NCBI RefSeq assembly: GCF_025140835.1
Contig: NZ_CP081153.1
Span: forward strand, 1,426,001 to 1,490,000
Length of the DNA stretch: 64,000 nt
Direction of reading: 5' to 3'
Source of the DNA: Aliiroseovarius sp. M344
GTDB lineage: Bacteria; Pseudomonadota; Alphaproteobacteria; Rhodobacterales; Rhodobacteraceae
Positions 18,587 through 29,804 of this stretch are shown one piece after another (position 1 is the first letter of the stretch; the number at the start of each line of letters is the position of its first letter). Made by a program: the position numbers and the translations under genes. The notes beneath the pieces are model-generated. The model made no database searches, was not told the origin of the DNA, and worked only from the letters and a program-made list of their open reading frames with translations.

Positions 18587-19789
18587 TCAGGTGACAGCGG
18601 CCCGTGTGTGATACGCGGGTCGGTCCCACAAGCGGTGCGCCATGATGTCGGTCAGGGTCTCAACCGCCCTGTCGACATCGCCCTCGTCAATGTAAAGCGG
18701 GGTAAAGCCGAAGCGCATAATGTCCGGGGCACGGAAATCACCGATGACACCGCGTGCGATCAAAGCCTGCATGGCGGCATACCCATGTTCAAAGTGAAAG
18801 CTGACCTGAGAGCCGCGCGCCCATGCGTCGCGCGGGCTGGCAAGACGCAGGTCGGGGCAGGCGGCTTCAACCCCGGCGATGAACTGCTCGCATAATGCAA
18901 CGGACCGGGCGCGCAGCGCTTCCATGTCGACCTGATCCCAGATGTCCAATGCGGCCTCCAGCGCCGCCATTTGCAGCACAGGTGGCGTGCCGACGCGCAT
19001 CCGGTCGACGCCATCGCCGGGACGATAGTCAAGATCAAACGCAAAGGGCGCATCGTGGCCCAGCCAACCGGACAGGGCCGGGCGAACGTGCTCTGACAGG
19101 CGGGGCGCGACATAAATAAAGGCGGGCGCGCCGGGGCCGCCATTCAGATACTTATAGGTGCAGCCGACTGCGAAATCTGCGTCTGCCCCCGAGACATCCA
19201 CCGCAAAAGCGCCCGCTGAATGGGCCAGATCCCAGACCACCAGCGCGCCGACCTTGTGGGCTGCACGGATCAGTGCGGCCATGTCATGGCGTCGCCCGGT
19301 GCGGTAATCCACCTCGGTCAGTAAAAGCACGGCAAGATCATCATGGATCGCCTCGATGCGCGCGGCGACATCTTCGGGGGCGGGGGTCTCGATCCGATGC
19401 CCCTGACCAAGCGACCGAGCCAGCCCATCGGCCATGTAAAGGTCGGTGGGAAAGTTGCCATTGTCTGACAGGATGACCTTGCGGCCCGGCCGCAGTTCCA
19501 ACGCAGAGGCAAGCGCCTGATAGACCTTGATTGACAATGTGTCGCCAAGGACAGTGCTGCCCGGCGCGGCGCCAATCAGCCGCCCGATCCGGTCGCCCAA
19601 CCCGCGGGGCTGCGCCATCCAGCCCGCCTTGTTCCACCCGGTGATCAACATCTCGCCCCATTCGTCCTGCACACAGGCCGCCACGCGGTCTTTTGCGGCA
19701 GTGGGCAGGGGGCCAAGCGAATTGCCGTCCAAATAGATCATGCCCTCTGGCAGGGAAAACAGTCTCTTTGTTTCGCTGAAGTCGGTCAT
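18587..19789 (-). CDS. kynU: Kynureninase
   Basis: PLP enzyme that cleaves kynurenine to anthranilate and alanine in tryptophan breakdown. The 400-residue product carries the N-terminal IYLDGNSLGPLP motif, LLTEVDYRTGRRHDM, the PLP-contact Asp region LVVWDLAHSAGAFAVDV and the Schiff-base Lys in VGCTYKYLNGGPGAPAF. The C-terminal region IMRFGFTPLYIDEGDVD is typical. The ATG at 19789 (MTDFSETKR) follows GGCGGAAC and is used instead of an upstream extension. Other kyn genes are not in the window. Confidence 0.95.
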   Translation of the reverse strand: MTDFSETKRLFSLPEGMIYLDGNSLGPLPTAAKDRVAACVQDEWGEMLITGWNKAGWMAQPRGLGDRIGRLIGAAPGSTVLGDTLSIKVYQALASALELRPGRKVILSDNGNFPTDLYMADGLARSLGQGHRIETPAPEDVAARIEAIHDDLAVLLLTEVDYRTGRRHDMAALIRAAHKVGALVVWDLAHSAGAFAVDVSGADADFAVGCTYKYLNGGPGAPAFIYVAPRLSEHVRPALSGWLGHDAPFAFDLDYRPGDGVDRMRVGTPPVLQMAALEAALDIWDQVDMEALRARSVALCEQFIAGVEAACPDLRLASPRDAWARGSQVSFHFEHGYAAMQALIARGVIGDFRAPDIMRFGFTPLYIDEGDVDRAVETLTDIMAHRLWDRPAYHTRAAVT

Positions 19790-19931
19790 CTGTTCCGCCT
19801 GATCTGGTTCAGGGGAAGAGTATGGATTTGATCGGCAGGGGCAAGGACCATGTTGGCGCAAACCGCGTTGCACATCCCTATCGAATTGTTACAACGCACC
19901 AACGCTGCCCAATTGCCGAACGGAGACCACC

Positions 19932-20390
19932 ATGTCACAGCTCATGCGCTGGCTAGACCTGCCGCCAATGTGGCTTGTGTCGATGATTGCCGCCGCGTTC
20001 GGTCTGGATTGGCTGGTTCCCGGACTTGGGTTTGGGTGGGATTGGACCAGTTTGGTGGGCACGGCGCTGATCTGGCTGGGTTTCGGCTCGATGGGTTTGG
20101 CGGTTTGGGAGTTTCTGCGGGCGCGCACCTCAGTCATCCCGCGCAAAGTTCCAACAGCGTTTTTGTCGCGCGGCATATACCGACTGACCCGCAACCCGAT
20201 CTATCTGGGGGACGCGATGGTGTTGGCTGGGCTTGTGCTGAGGTGGGACGTTCTGCCCGCACTGGTTCTGGTGCCGCTGTTTTCTGCGATCATCACCAAA
20301 CGGTTCATTCTGGGCGAGGAAGCCGTGCTTTTGGAAAAGTTCGGACCGGCATTTCGCGACTGGGCATCGCGGGTCAGGCGCTGGATATAA
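19932..20390 (+). CDS. Isoprenylcysteine carboxyl methyltransferase-like membrane protein
   Basis: A 152-residue integral membrane protein with about four hydrophobic segments. It carries the ICMT/PEMT-family cofactor motif GIYRLTRNPIYLGD and the C-terminal EEAVLLEKFGPAFRDWASRVRRW, matching the family pattern E..L...FG..Y..Y...V.R. Bacterial members methylate unknown small or lipid substrates with S-adenosylmethionine. The ATG follows GGAGACCACC. It stands alone before pntA. Confidence 0.85.
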   Translation: MSQLMRWLDLPPMWLVSMIAAAFGLDWLVPGLGFGWDWTSLVGTALIWLGFGSMGLAVWEFLRARTSVIPRKVPTAFLSRGIYRLTRNPIYLGDAMVLAGLVLRWDVLPALVLVPLFSAIITKRFILGEEAVLLEKFGPAFRDWASRVRRWI

Positions 20391-20570
20391 GCGGCCCTGC
20401 TGCAAAGCAGCATTGCCCTGTGATTGGGAGTCGAGTATTGAAACAATATTGTCGCAATACACTCCGTAACGATAGCATCTTGCGCGCAGGCCGCGTATAG
20501 GAAGCTGATGAAACCGCCGGGGCCGAGGGATACCCCCTCGTTCGGCACACGACGGGAGAAGGAAGAGACT

Positions 20571-22142
20571 GTGAAGATCGGTGTACCCAAAGAAGTAATC
20601 AACGGCGAGAACCGGGTTGCTATGACCCCGGAAAGCGCTCAGATGCTGCAAAAGCTGGGCTATGACTGCGTGATCGAGACCAAGGCCGGTGCGGCTGCGG
20701 GCTTCTCGGACGCAGCATATAAAGAGGCAGGCGTCGAAATCGTCAAGACCGCCGCCGCGCTTTGGAAAGCAGCAGACATCATCGCCAAAGTTCGCGAGCC
20801 CAATGCGGCGGAGTTGAAGCGTTTGTCTGCGGACAAAACTCTGATCAGCTTTTTCAATCCGGGCGGGAACGAAGACGGTCTGGCGAAGGCCAAAGCCTCT
20901 GGTGCGAACGTCATCGCCATGGAAATGGTGCCACGCATCAGCCGCGCGCAGAAGATGGATGCGCTGTCGTCGATGGCCAACATCGCGGGCTACCGCGCTG
21001 TCATCGAAGCAGGCAACAATTTCGGTCGGTTCTTCACCGGTCAGGTCACGGCCGCTGGTAAAGTTCCGCCTGCCAAGGTTCTGGTCGTCGGAGCAGGTGT
21101 GGCAGGTCTGGCCGCGATTGGCACATCGACCTCGCTGGGTGCGATCACACTGGCGTTCGACGTGCGACCGGAAGTGGCCGAGCAGGTTGAATCGATGGGC
21201 GCGGAATTCGTCTATCTGGATTTCGAGGAAGAACAACAGGATGGCGCCGCCACTGGCGGGTATGCTGCCGTGTCCAGCCCCGAGTTCCGCGAAGCCCAGC
21301 TTGCCAAGTTCCGTGAGCTGGCGCCAGAGGTGGACATCGTGATCACCACCGCGCTGATCCCGAACCGCGAAGCGCCCGAGCTGTGGACCGAAGACATGGT
21401 GAAAGCCATGAAACCCGGTTCGGTCATCGTGGACCTTGCGGCAGAGAAGGGCGGCAACTGTAAGCTGACCGTCGCGGATGAGAAGATCGTCACGGATAAT
21501 GGCGTGACCATCATCGGCTATACCGACTTCCCGTCGCGAATGGCCTCGCAAGCCTCGTCGCTTTATTCCAACAACATCCGTCACATGATGACTGACCTGA
21601 CGCCCGAGAAGGACGGCAAGGTCAACCACAACATGGAAGATGATGTGATCCGCGGCGCGACAGTGACGCACCAAGGCGAGATTACCTTCCCGCCGCCGCC
21701 TCCGAAAATTCAGGCCATTGCGGCCAAGCCGAAAGCAGTGGTGCCGGAGCTGACCCCGGAAGAAAAACGCGCCGCCGAGGTGGCCGCGTTCAAAGCGCAA
21801 ACCAAGCAACAATTCACCCTTCTGGGTGTCGGTGGCGCGCTGATGCTGCTGCTGGGACTTTATGCGCCGGCCAGCTTCATGCAGCACTTCATCGTCTTTG
21901 TGCTGGCCGTGTTTGTGGGCTTCCAGGTGATCTGGAATGTCTCGCATTCGCTGCACACGCCTTTGATGGCTGTGACCAACGCCATTTCGTCGATCATCAT
22001 TCTGGGCGCACTGATGCAGATCGGATCGGGGTCTTTCCTCGTCATTCTGCTGGCAGCCTTGTCGATCTTTATGGCCGGGATCAACATCTTCGGTGGCTTC
22101 CTCGTGACACGGCGCATGCTCGCCATGTTCCAGAAATCTTAA
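20571..22142 (+). CDS. pntA: NAD(P)+ transhydrogenase subunit alpha
   Basis: Alpha subunit of the proton-pumping transhydrogenase, which uses the proton gradient to make NADPH from NADH. The 523-residue product combines the NAD(H)-binding domain I (from [20 protein letters not shown], with [17 protein letters not shown] as the Rossmann loop) with a C-terminal membrane part (about residues 415-520). In some relatives this is split in two genes; here it is fused. The GTG at 20571, with GGAGAAGGAAGAG upstream, gives the family-typical N-terminus, so the longer frame from 20508 is not used. pntB follows 13 bases later. Confidence 0.96.
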   Translation: MKIGVPKEVINGENRVAMTPESAQMLQKLGYDCVIETKAGAAAGFSDAAYKEAGVEIVKTAAALWKAADIIAKVREPNAAELKRLSADKTLISFFNPGGNEDGLAKAKASGANVIAMEMVPRISRAQKMDALSSMANIAGYRAVIEAGNNFGRFFTGQVTAAGKVPPAKVLVVGAGVAGLAAIGTSTSLGAITLAFDVRPEVAEQVESMGAEFVYLDFEEEQQDGAATGGYAAVSSPEFREAQLAKFRELAPEVDIVITTALIPNREAPELWTEDMVKAMKPGSVIVDLAAEKGGNCKLTVADEKIVTDNGVTIIGYTDFPSRMASQASSLYSNNIRHMMTDLTPEKDGKVNHNMEDDVIRGATVTHQGEITFPPPPPKIQAIAAKPKAVVPELTPEEKRAAEVAAFKAQTKQQFTLLGVGGALMLLLGLYAPASFMQHFIVFVLAVFVGFQVIWNVSHSLHTPLMAVTNAISSIIILGALMQIGSGSFLVILLAALSIFMAGINIFGGFLVTRRMLAMFQKS

Positions 22143-22155
22143 GGGGGTAGGGATC

Positions 22156-23589
22156 ATGGAATTTGGTTTCACCACAGCCGCATATGTTGTTGCGGCAATT
22201 CTTTTCATCCTCTCCCTTGGCGGTCTGTCTGGGCAGGAAAGCGCGAAACGCGCGGTGTGGTACGGTATTGTCGGCATGGCGCTGGCGGTGGCGGCCACGC
22301 TGGTCGGCCCCGGTTCAGGGCTGTGGCTTTTGTCGCTGCTTCTGATCGCCGGTGGCGGTCTGATCGGGACCTATGTCGCGCAAAAGGTTCAGATGACCGA
22401 GATGCCGCAGCTTGTCGCTGCGATGCATTCGCTGGTCGGTCTGGCGGCCGTGTTCGTGGGCTACAACGCCCATATCGAACTGGGCAACGTCCTGTCGATG
22501 AGCGAAGAAGCCCGTCATGGGCTTGAGGGCTTTGCCGGCCTTCTGGCGCATAAATCTCCGGTCGAGCAGAACATCCTGCGCGTCGAACTCTTTTTGGGTG
22601 TCTTCATCGGTGCCGTGACCTTTACGGGCTCGGTGATTGCTTATGGGAAGCTTGCAGGCAAAGTGACGTCAGCGGCAGAAAAGCTGCCCGGTGGGCATAT
22701 GCTGAATGCCGGTGCCGCGATCCTCTCGCTGGTCTGCCTGATCTGGTACTTCAACACCGGTGGGTTCCTGCCGCTGTTTATCATGACACTGGCCGCTTTC
22801 TTTATCGGCTATCATCTGATCATGGGTATTGGCGGTGCGGACATGCCCGTCGTTGTGTCGATGCTGAACAGCTATTCTGGCTGGGCTGCGGCCGCCATTG
22901 GCTTCTCGCTGGGCAACGACCTTTTGATCGTTGTCGGCGCGCTGGTTGGTTCGTCGGGTGCGATCCTGTCCTACATCATGTGTAAGGCGATGAACCGGTC
23001 GTTCATCAGCGTGATCCTGGGCGGCTTTGGAGGCTCCTCTGGGCCTGCCATGGAAATCGAAGGCGAGCAGATCGCCATCGACGCCGATGGTGTGGCGGCT
23101 GCTTTGGAAGACGCCGACAGCGTGGTGATCATCCCCGGTTACGGTATGGCTGTGGCGCAAGCCCAGCAGAACGTGGCCGAGCTGACCCGTCGTTTGCGCG
23201 CCAAAGGCAAAAACGTCCGCTTCGCGATCCACCCGGTCGCTGGTCGTCTGCCCGGTCACATGAACGTGCTGCTGGCGGAAGCCAAAGTGCCATACGACAT
23301 CGTGCTTGAGATGGACGAGATCAACGACGACTTCCCGTCGACGGATGTCGCCATCGTCATCGGCTCAAACGACATCGTAAACCCGGCGGCCCAAGAAGAC
23401 CCCAACAGCCCCATCGCCGGCATGCCGGTTTTGGAATGCTGGAAGGCCAAGCAGGTCTTCGTGTCGAAACGCGGTCAGGGCACCGGCTATTCGGGCATCG
23501 AGAACCCGCTGTTCTTTAAAGAGAACACGCGCATGTTCTATGGTGACGCCAAACAGTCGCTGGACACATTGCTGACGCTGATCAACTAA
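22156..23589 (+). CDS. pntB: NAD(P)+ transhydrogenase subunit beta
   Basis: Beta subunit of the membrane transhydrogenase. The 477-residue protein has an N-terminal membrane domain II with about eight to nine helices (residues 1-275) and the NADP(H)-binding domain III. Domain III is recognised by [37 protein letters not shown] and [20 protein letters not shown]. It forms an operon with pntA and is followed by a clear intrinsic terminator. Confidence 0.97.
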   Translation: MEFGFTTAAYVVAAILFILSLGGLSGQESAKRAVWYGIVGMALAVAATLVGPGSGLWLLSLLLIAGGGLIGTYVAQKVQMTEMPQLVAAMHSLVGLAAVFVGYNAHIELGNVLSMSEEARHGLEGFAGLLAHKSPVEQNILRVELFLGVFIGAVTFTGSVIAYGKLAGKVTSAAEKLPGGHMLNAGAAILSLVCLIWYFNTGGFLPLFIMTLAAFFIGYHLIMGIGGADMPVVVSMLNSYSGWAAAAIGFSLGNDLLIVVGALVGSSGAILSYIMCKAMNRSFISVILGGFGGSSGPAMEIEGEQIAIDADGVAAALEDADSVVIIPGYGMAVAQAQQNVAELTRRLRAKGKNVRFAIHPVAGRLPGHMNVLLAEAKVPYDIVLEMDEINDDFPSTDVAIVIGSNDIVNPAAQEDPNSPIAGMPVLECWKAKQVFVSKRGQGTGYSGIENPLFFKENTRMFYGDAKQSLDTLLTLIN

Positions 23590-23610
23590 GCGCAGCACGT
23601 AACAAGACAA

Positions 23611-23638
23611 ACGCCCCCGCTAGCCCGGGGGCGTTTTT
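23611..23638 (+). terminator. Intrinsic terminator of pntAB
   Basis: ACGCCCCCG (23611-23619) pairs perfectly with CGGGGGCGT (23626-23634) around a six-base loop, directly followed by TTTT. It lies 22 bases after the pntB stop codon. Confidence 0.93.
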
Positions 23639-23693
23639 CGTTTCGGCAACGCTCCAGCTTTCGCCAGCTGCAAAAACACGCTAAGCGGGACAG

Positions 23694-24614
23694 ATGAACC
23701 CATCACGCGGTATCCTTCTAAAACTAGGCTCAGTGGCATTCTTCATGTCGCTTCAGGCTATGGTAAAGGCTGCGGCAGAGCATGTGCCGCCGGGCGAGAT
23801 TGTGTTCTTCCGATCCTTTTTCGCGCTGCCAGTCATCCTAAGCTGGCTGGCCTATGAGGGGCGGCTGCACTCGGCCCTTCGCACGACACAGACCTTTGGA
23901 CATATCAGTCGCGGGTTGGTTGGAGTTCTGGCGATGGGGCTGAGCTTCTCAGCACTGAAATACCTGCCCCTGCCGGATGTCACCGCGATTTTCTATGCCT
24001 CGCCCATCATCACGGTGATCTTGGCGGCGATCTTCTTGGGCGAGCAAGTGCGCATGATCCGGGTTGGCGCGGTTCTTGCGGGTCTTTTGGGCGTCCTCAT
24101 CATTATGTGGCCGCAGTTACAGGGCACCAACGGCGAGGGCGACAGTTTGCGGGCCTTGGGGGCAACGCTTGCTTTCGTTGCGGCCTGCTTTGTGGCCGTC
24201 GCCAAAATCCTCGTGCGAAAGCTTGTTGGCATCGATCCGCCCTCTACGGTGGTGATCTACGCATCGCTGACGGCCATCTGTGTGTCTTTCCTGACGATCC
24301 CGTTTGGATGGGTTTGGCCCACCGGATGGGAATTCACCTTGCTCTTGTGCGCAGGGCTTGCCGGGGGGGTAGGCCAGTTGATGCTGACCACGGCCTACAC
24401 GCACGCCGAAGCCTCAACCATCGCGCCCTTTGATTACGCGTCGATGATCTTCGCGCTGACCTTTGGCTATGCCTTCTTTGGCGACCTGCCGACAGTCCAG
24501 ACGTTGGCCGGGGCGGGGATTGTCGTCATGGCTGGAATGGTGATCATCTGGCGCGAAAGCCAGCTTGGACGTGACCGATCGAAGTCCCGCGCCGTCAGCC
24601 CGCCCGGCAGCTGA
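23694..24614 (+). CDS. DMT-superfamily (EamA) transporter
   Basis: A 306-residue membrane protein with ten predicted helices in two EamA repeats. Recognisable segments are the N-terminal helix with FFMSLQAMVKAAAEHVPPGEIVFFRSFFALP and PLPDVTAIFYASPIITVILAAIFLGE at the end of the first repeat. The second repeat has the matching HAEASTIAPFDYASMIFALTFGYAFFGDLP. Members export amino acids, metabolites or drugs; the substrate is not predictable here. It lies between pntB and ftsW and is not obviously part of either unit. Confidence 0.92.
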   Translation: MNPSRGILLKLGSVAFFMSLQAMVKAAAEHVPPGEIVFFRSFFALPVILSWLAYEGRLHSALRTTQTFGHISRGLVGVLAMGLSFSALKYLPLPDVTAIFYASPIITVILAAIFLGEQVRMIRVGAVLAGLLGVLIIMWPQLQGTNGEGDSLRALGATLAFVAACFVAVAKILVRKLVGIDPPSTVVIYASLTAICVSFLTIPFGWVWPTGWEFTLLLCAGLAGGVGQLMLTTAYTHAEASTIAPFDYASMIFALTFGYAFFGDLPTVQTLAGAGIVVMAGMVIIWRESQLGRDRSKSRAVSPPGS

Positions 24615-24792
24615 TTGCGCATCGGGACCGAGTGCGGCTCGAATTCTCTGGAAAAGTGCGAAAAACCCAGCTATTCTTCGCGCAACGACCCGCAATAGAC
24701 GGGCGAATGAGGATCAGCGGTGGCCAAAACCCGAAAACGGGGTCTGTCGTTGGTAAATGCGAGCGGTAAAGACAAGTGGCAGGCAACTTTCC

Positions 24793-25962
24793 ATGACTGA
24801 GATGGTATATGGCGCGGTTCCCGCGCGTGATGGCGATCCTATTCTTCCCCGCTGGTGGCGCACGATCGACAAGTGGTCGGTGTCCTGCATCCTGATCCTG
24901 TTCGGGATCGGTATTCTGCTGGGTCTGGCCGCGTCCCCCCCCTTGGCCGAACGCAACGGGCTGCCCCATTTCCATTATGTTGAACGTCAACTTATCTTTG
25001 GGCTGGTGGCGTTGATCACCCTGTTTGCCACCACGATGATGAGCCCCCAGATGGTGCGCCGCCTTGGTGTGCTGGGGTTCCTTGTGGCCTTTGTTGCATT
25101 GATGTTTCTGCCCGTTCTGGGCACCGATTTCGGCAAAGGTGCGGTGCGTTGGTATTCGCTTGGCTTTGCCTCGATCCAGCCGTCCGAGTTTCTGAAACCC
25201 GGCTTCGTGGTTGTCGCTGCGTGGCTGATGGCCGCAAGCCAAGAGATTAACGGCCCGCCGGGGCGCTCGATGTCGCTGGTGCTTGTGCTGGTGATCGTCG
25301 GGTTTCTGGCGCTGCAGCCGGATTTCGGTCAAGCGGCTTTGGTGCTGTTTGGCTGGGGCGTGATGTATTTCCTCGCCGGTGCGCCGATCCTGTTTCTGGC
25401 TGCCGCCGCCGGGGTGGTCGTGCTGGGTGGCATGTTTGCCTATAACAACTCAGAACATTTTGCCCGGCGCATTGACGGTTTTCTGAACCCTGACGTGGAC
25501 CCCACTACACAGCTTGGCTATGCCACCAACGCCATTCGCGAAGGCGGCTTTTTTGGCGTGGGTGTCGGCGAGGGGCAGGTGAAATGGTCGCTGCCGGATG
25601 CGCATACTGATTTCATCATTGCGGTGGCCGCCGAAGAATACGGTCTGATCCTTGTTCTGATCATCATCGCCCTTTACGCCACCATCGTTGTGCGCAGTTT
25701 CCTGCGCCTGATCCGCGAGCGCGACACGTTCACGCGACTGGCAGGCTCGGGATTGGCGGCAATGTTTGGCGTGCAGGCTCTGATCAATATGGGTGTTGCG
25801 GTGCGGCTGTTGCCGGCCAAGGGCATGACATTGCCCTTCGTCAGCTATGGTGGGTCCTCCCTAATCGCGGGCGGGATTGCACTTGGCATGCTTCTGGCAT
25901 TTACCCGCACCCGGCCGCAGGGCCGCATGCAGGACGTATTCGCAAACAGGCAAGGACGATGA
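24793..25962 (+). CDS. ftsW: Septal peptidoglycan polymerase FtsW (SEDS family)
   Basis: Divisome glycosyltransferase that polymerises lipid II at the septum with its partner class B PBP. The 389-residue protein has about ten membrane helices and SEDS landmarks: [38 protein letters not shown] with the catalytic-loop Asp, and the C-terminal [16 protein letters not shown]. The start at 24793 ([10 protein letters not shown]) matches the usual N-terminus in this family; an in-frame upstream start at 24757 is less likely. It overlaps murG by four bases (ATGA), so translation is probably coupled. Confidence 0.95.
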   Translation: MTEMVYGAVPARDGDPILPRWWRTIDKWSVSCILILFGIGILLGLAASPPLAERNGLPHFHYVERQLIFGLVALITLFATTMMSPQMVRRLGVLGFLVAFVALMFLPVLGTDFGKGAVRWYSLGFASIQPSEFLKPGFVVVAAWLMAASQEINGPPGRSMSLVLVLVIVGFLALQPDFGQAALVLFGWGVMYFLAGAPILFLAAAAGVVVLGGMFAYNNSEHFARRIDGFLNPDVDPTTQLGYATNAIREGGFFGVGVGEGQVKWSLPDAHTDFIIAVAAEEYGLILVLIIIALYATIVVRSFLRLIRERDTFTRLAGSGLAAMFGVQALINMGVAVRLLPAKGMTLPFVSYGGSSLIAGGIALGMLLAFTRTRPQGRMQDVFANRQGR

Positions 25963-27065
25963 CCCAGCAACGCCCTCTTCTTGTCATCGCAGCCGGAGGC
26001 ACTGGCGGGCACATGTTCCCCGCCCAAGCGCTGGCCGAAGCGATGTTGGACAAAGGGTGGCGGGTGAAACTGTCAACAGATGCGCGCGGCGCGCGATATA
26101 CAAGCGGCTTCCCCCAAGAGGTTGAGATCGAGGAAGTGTCCTCGGCGACCTTTGCGCGTGGCGGGATCTTTGCCAAGGCGATGGTGCCCGCGCGCATTGG
26201 CGCAGGCATCATTGGGGCAATCCTGAAAATGCGTCGTGACAAGCCCAAGGCGGTGGTTGGTTTCGGAGGCTACCCGACCATTCCCGCGCTGGCTGCGGCC
26301 AAAGTGTTGAACCTGCCGCGGATGATCCATGAACAGAACGGCGTGCTGGGTCGGGTGAACAAGATTTTTTCGACCCGCGTGAATGCCGTGGCCTGCGGCA
26401 CGTGGCCGACCACGCTGCCGGACGGGGCGAGCGGCATCTATACCGGCAATCCGGTCCGGGCCGAGGTGCTGGCCCGCGATACTTCGGGCTATATCGCGCC
26501 GGGCGACTATCCCATGTCGATCCTTGTGATCGGTGGCTCGCAGGGCGCGCGCGCCTTGTCGGACACTGTGCCCCCCGCGATTGCCGCATTACCCACCGAA
26601 CTTTTGCAACATATTTCGGTCAGTCATCAGGCACGCGATGAGGATATGGAGCGCGTCAGCGCGTACTACGCCGAACATGGCATCCAGGCCGATGTGCAAC
26701 CCTTTTTCAATGACATCCCGCGCCGCATGTCCGAGACCCAACTTGTGATCAGCAGGGCGGGGGCGTCGTCCGTGGCCGATATTTCAGTGATCGGGCGCCC
26801 ATCAATCCTTGTGCCTTATCCCTATGCGACGGATGACCATCAAACGGCAAATGCACGTGGTTTGGTCGAAGCGGGTGCGGCGATCCTGATCCCGGAAAGC
26901 CGGCTGGATGTGGATACGTTGGCTGAGCAGATCAGAACGGTTCTGGACAATCCCGAAGGGGCGATGCAAATGTCGCGCGCCGCGCAAGGCCACGCCCGGC
27001 CAGACGCGACCGATGCGTTGGTGGACCTGGTCGAGCAATTGACGGGAACCGCTCCAACTGCATGA
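25959..27065 (+). CDS. murG: UDP-N-acetylglucosamine-N-acetylmuramyl-(pentapeptide) pyrophosphoryl-undecaprenol GlcNAc transferase
   Basis: Makes lipid II from lipid I at the inner face of the membrane. The 368-residue GT-B enzyme has the N-terminal loop [25 protein letters not shown], the acceptor-side [12 protein letters not shown], and the UDP-GlcNAc region [22 protein letters not shown] with [11 protein letters not shown]. The ATGA overlap with ftsW, and the murC start 49 bases after its end, place it in the division/cell-wall operon. Confidence 0.97.
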   Translation: MTQQRPLLVIAAGGTGGHMFPAQALAEAMLDKGWRVKLSTDARGARYTSGFPQEVEIEEVSSATFARGGIFAKAMVPARIGAGIIGAILKMRRDKPKAVVGFGGYPTIPALAAAKVLNLPRMIHEQNGVLGRVNKIFSTRVNAVACGTWPTTLPDGASGIYTGNPVRAEVLARDTSGYIAPGDYPMSILVIGGSQGARALSDTVPPAIAALPTELLQHISVSHQARDEDMERVSAYYAEHGIQADVQPFFNDIPRRMSETQLVISRAGASSVADISVIGRPSILVPYPYATDDHQTANARGLVEAGAAILIPESRLDVDTLAEQIRTVLDNPEGAMQMSRAAQGHARPDATDALVDLVEQLTGTAPTA

Positions 27066-27114
27066 CCCGGCGTGAAACGAGGCCCGTGTGCCCTGACGAG
27101 TGAAAGGTATCCAG

Positions 27115-28512
27115 ATGAACGCAGCAGCGACCAAACTTCCCACCGAAATGGGGATGATCCATTTTGTGGGGATCGGCGGCATAGGGATGTCTGGTATCGC
27201 CGAGGTTCTGCTGAACCATGGGTATCGCGTGCAGGGATCGGACTTGAAGACCTCGAAAATCACCGATCGTCTGGCCGATCTGGGCGCTGAGATATTCGTC
27301 GGCCAACGGGCCGAGAATCTTGAGAACGCCGAAGTTGTTGTGATCTCATCGGCCATTAAGCCGGGCAATCCGGAACTGGATGCGGCCCGTGCGCGTGGTC
27401 TGCCAGTAGTGCGCCGCGCCGAAATGCTGGCCGAGTTGATGCGCCTGAAATCCAACATCGCCGTCGCAGGTACCCACGGCAAAACCACGACAACGACGAT
27501 GGTGGCCGAGCTTTTGGTCAAGGGCGGCATTGATCCGACCGTGATCAATGGCGGGGTCATTCACGCCTATGGCTCGAACGCACGGATGGGGCAGGGTGAA
27601 TGGATGGTGGTCGAAGCTGATGAAAGCGACGGCACCTTTAACCGGTTGCCTGCCACCATCGCCATCGTCACCAATATCGATCCTGAGCATATGGAGCATT
27701 GGGGCGATTTCGACACGCTGCGTCAGGGCTTTCTCGATTTCGTTTCGAACATTCCGTTCTATGGGTTGGCGATCTGCTGTACGGATCACCCCGAGGTGCA
27801 GGCGCTGGTCGGAAAGGTGACCGACCGCCGTGTTGTGACCTATGGTTTCAACGCCCAAGCCGACGTGCGCGCCGTGAACCTGACCTATAAGGTAGGTGTG
27901 GCACATTTTGACATTGAATTGCACAATGAAGGCACCCGTATTGAAGGCTGCACACTGCCCATGCCGGGGGATCACAACGTCTCGAACGCACTGTCTGCGG
28001 TCGCAGTGTCCCGCCATCTGGGCATGAAGCGTGAAGAAATTCGTGCAGCCCTTGCGAGTTTCGGCGGTGTGAACCGACGTTTCACCCGCGTGGGCGAGGT
28101 AAATGGTGTCACCATCATCGACGATTATGGCCACCACCCGGTGGAAATCGCCGCAGTTCTGAAAGCCGCACGGCAAGCGACCGAAGGGCGCGTGATCGCC
28201 GTTCACCAACCCCACCGCTATACGCGCCTGCATGGTCTGTTCGAAGATTTCTGCGCCTGTTTTAACGAAGCAGATGTTGTCGGCATTGCGGATGTTTATG
28301 CGGCAGGTGAAGACCCGATCGAAGGCGCAAGCCGCGATGATCTGGTCGCAGGTCTTGTCCGCCATGGCCACCGCCACGCGGTCGCTATCCCAGACGAGGA
28401 CGCGCTGACAGCGCTTGTTAAGAAGCATACCAAGCCCGGTGATATGGTAGTTTGCTTGGGCGCTGGCACGATTTCGACTTGGGCCAACAATCTGACAAAA
28501 CGGCTGAGTTGA
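27115..28512 (+). CDS. murC: UDP-N-acetylmuramate--L-alanine ligase
   Basis: Adds L-Ala to UDP-MurNAc, the first amino-acid step of the peptidoglycan precursor. The 465-residue Mur ligase has the N-terminal Rossmann-like [14 protein letters not shown], the P-loop [15 protein letters not shown], the central [13 protein letters not shown] and [13 protein letters not shown], and the C-terminal [13 protein letters not shown] with HQPHRYTR. The ATG at 27115 follows GAAAGG; the earlier in-frame ATG is less well placed. Confidence 0.97.
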   Translation: MNAAATKLPTEMGMIHFVGIGGIGMSGIAEVLLNHGYRVQGSDLKTSKITDRLADLGAEIFVGQRAENLENAEVVVISSAIKPGNPELDAARARGLPVVRRAEMLAELMRLKSNIAVAGTHGKTTTTTMVAELLVKGGIDPTVINGGVIHAYGSNARMGQGEWMVVEADESDGTFNRLPATIAIVTNIDPEHMEHWGDFDTLRQGFLDFVSNIPFYGLAICCTDHPEVQALVGKVTDRRVVTYGFNAQADVRAVNLTYKVGVAHFDIELHNEGTRIEGCTLPMPGDHNVSNALSAVAVSRHLGMKREEIRAALASFGGVNRRFTRVGEVNGVTIIDDYGHHPVEIAAVLKAARQATEGRVIAVHQPHRYTRLHGLFEDFCACFNEADVVGIADVYAAGEDPIEGASRDDLVAGLVRHGHRHAVAIPDEDALTALVKKHTKPGDMVVCLGAGTISTWANNLTKRLS

Positions 28513-28607
28513 GGTCAATCGTCGAGACTGGCGGCACAACCTGTGTCTTGGCCTTAAACCGGACCAAACAGGTGTTGGATCGCGCTTGACCGCGAAGAGG
28601 TGTGTGA

Positions 28608-29804
28608 ATGGAACCAGCCCCGCTAAAACGCAATCTCGGCCTTGGCCTTCTGACCATGTACGGCGTAGGCGTCATGGTGGGTGCGGGCATTTATGTGTTG
28701 GTAGGTGCGGTCGCCGCAGAGGCCGGCATTTGGGCGCCACTGGCCTTTGTTCTGGCCGGGGTCATCGCAGCGCCGTCAGCCTTGTCCTATGCCGAACTCA
28801 GCTCGCGCATTCCCGAAGCCTCAGGTGAAGCGGCTTATGTCGAAAAGGGCTTGAACAGCCACCTGCTGGCCGTACTGATCGGCTTGGCGATCGTTGTGGC
28901 AGGCACTGTGTCGGCGGCTGCCGTTCTGCGGGGGGGCGTCGGATACCTGACCGCGTTGGTGGATATTCCCACCACGTGGGCCATCATCGGCCTTGGCATG
29001 GCGTTGACCGTGGTCGCCGTCATCGGCGTTTTGGAAAGTCTGGCGCTTGTGGCGATATTCACAGTGATCGAGATTTTGGGTCTGGCGGCGGTGATCTGGG
29101 CGGGGTTTACGGCCCCGCCGGTCGCCGAATTCGCAGACCTGCCGTCGATCTATTGGCCCGGCGTCGCGGGGGCGGCTGCGTTGGCGTTCTTCGCCTTTAT
29201 CGGCTTTGAAGACATGGTGAACATGGCAGAAGAGGCCCGCGATCCGACCCGGGTGGTGCCGCGCGCCATCCTGATCGCGCTGGTCGTTACAACAGTTCTT
29301 TATGCGCTGGTGTCGCTGGCCGCGATCCGGGCGGTGCCCGTGGACGCGCTTGCAGGCTCTGACCGTCCATTGGTTTTGGTCTGGGAGGCGGCTTTTCTTA
29401 TGTCTCCGGCCGCGTTGGGCGCAATTGCTGTGGTTGCGGCGCTGAACGGTGTGCTGGCGCAAATCGTTATGGCCGCGCGGGTTTTGTTCGGCCTTGGCCG
29501 CCGCGAAAAACTGTTGTCGATCTTTTATCGCACCCATTCCCGCTTTGGAACGCCGGTTCTGGCAACGGTGCTGTTGGGGATAGCTGTGGTCGCGGCCGCA
29601 CTCACGCTGCCAGTCTCTGATCTGGCGCAAGTGACGTCGACCGTACTTCTGATCGTCTTTGCAGTGGTCAACATTGCGCTGATCGCGCTGAAACGAAAAG
29701 ACCCCAAAGCGCCGTTTCGCACAGCCAATTGGGTGCCGTGGCTGGGCCTGTTCGCGGCGCTTCTGGCACTTGCCGCGTCTTTCCTGACCGGCGCGATGCA
29801 TTGA
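28608..29804 (+). CDS. APC-family amino acid permease
   Basis: A 398-residue membrane protein with about eleven or twelve helices. The N-terminal GLLTMYGVGVMVGAGIYVLVGAVA is the APC-superfamily TM1 signature with the unwound G[VI]GAGIY region. The segment FAFIGFEDMVNMAEEARDPTRVVPRAI matches the TM6 region F.GF....n.aeE...P.r..PraI. It is shorter than classic APC carriers because the C-terminal helices are fewer. It has a GAGGTGTG ribosome site and sits inside the mur cluster between murC and the DUF2484 genes, where a permease is not expected. A role in wall-precursor or amino-acid uptake is only a guess. Confidence 0.9.
   Translation: MEPAPLKRNLGLGLLTMYGVGVMVGAGIYVLVGAVAAEAGIWAPLAFVLAGVIAAPSALSYAELSSRIPEASGEAAYVEKGLNSHLLAVLIGLAIVVAGTVSAAAVLRGGVGYLTALVDIPTTWAIIGLGMALTVVAVIGVLESLALVAIFTVIEILGLAAVIWAGFTAPPVAEFADLPSIYWPGVAGAAALAFFAFIGFEDMVNMAEEARDPTRVVPRAILIALVVTTVLYALVSLAAIRAVPVDALAGSDRPLVLVWEAAFLMSPAALGAIAVVAALNGVLAQIVMAARVLFGLGRREKLLSIFYRTHSRFGTPVLATVLLGIAVVAAALTLPVSDLAQVTSTVLLIVFAVVNIALIALKRKDPKAPFRTANWVPWLGLFAALLALAASFLTGAMH

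Noticed and set aside
20130..22298. 722-codon minus-strand frame opposite pntA
   Set aside because: Low-complexity His/Arg/Gly-rich product with no motif; it mirrors the third-position GC of pntA.
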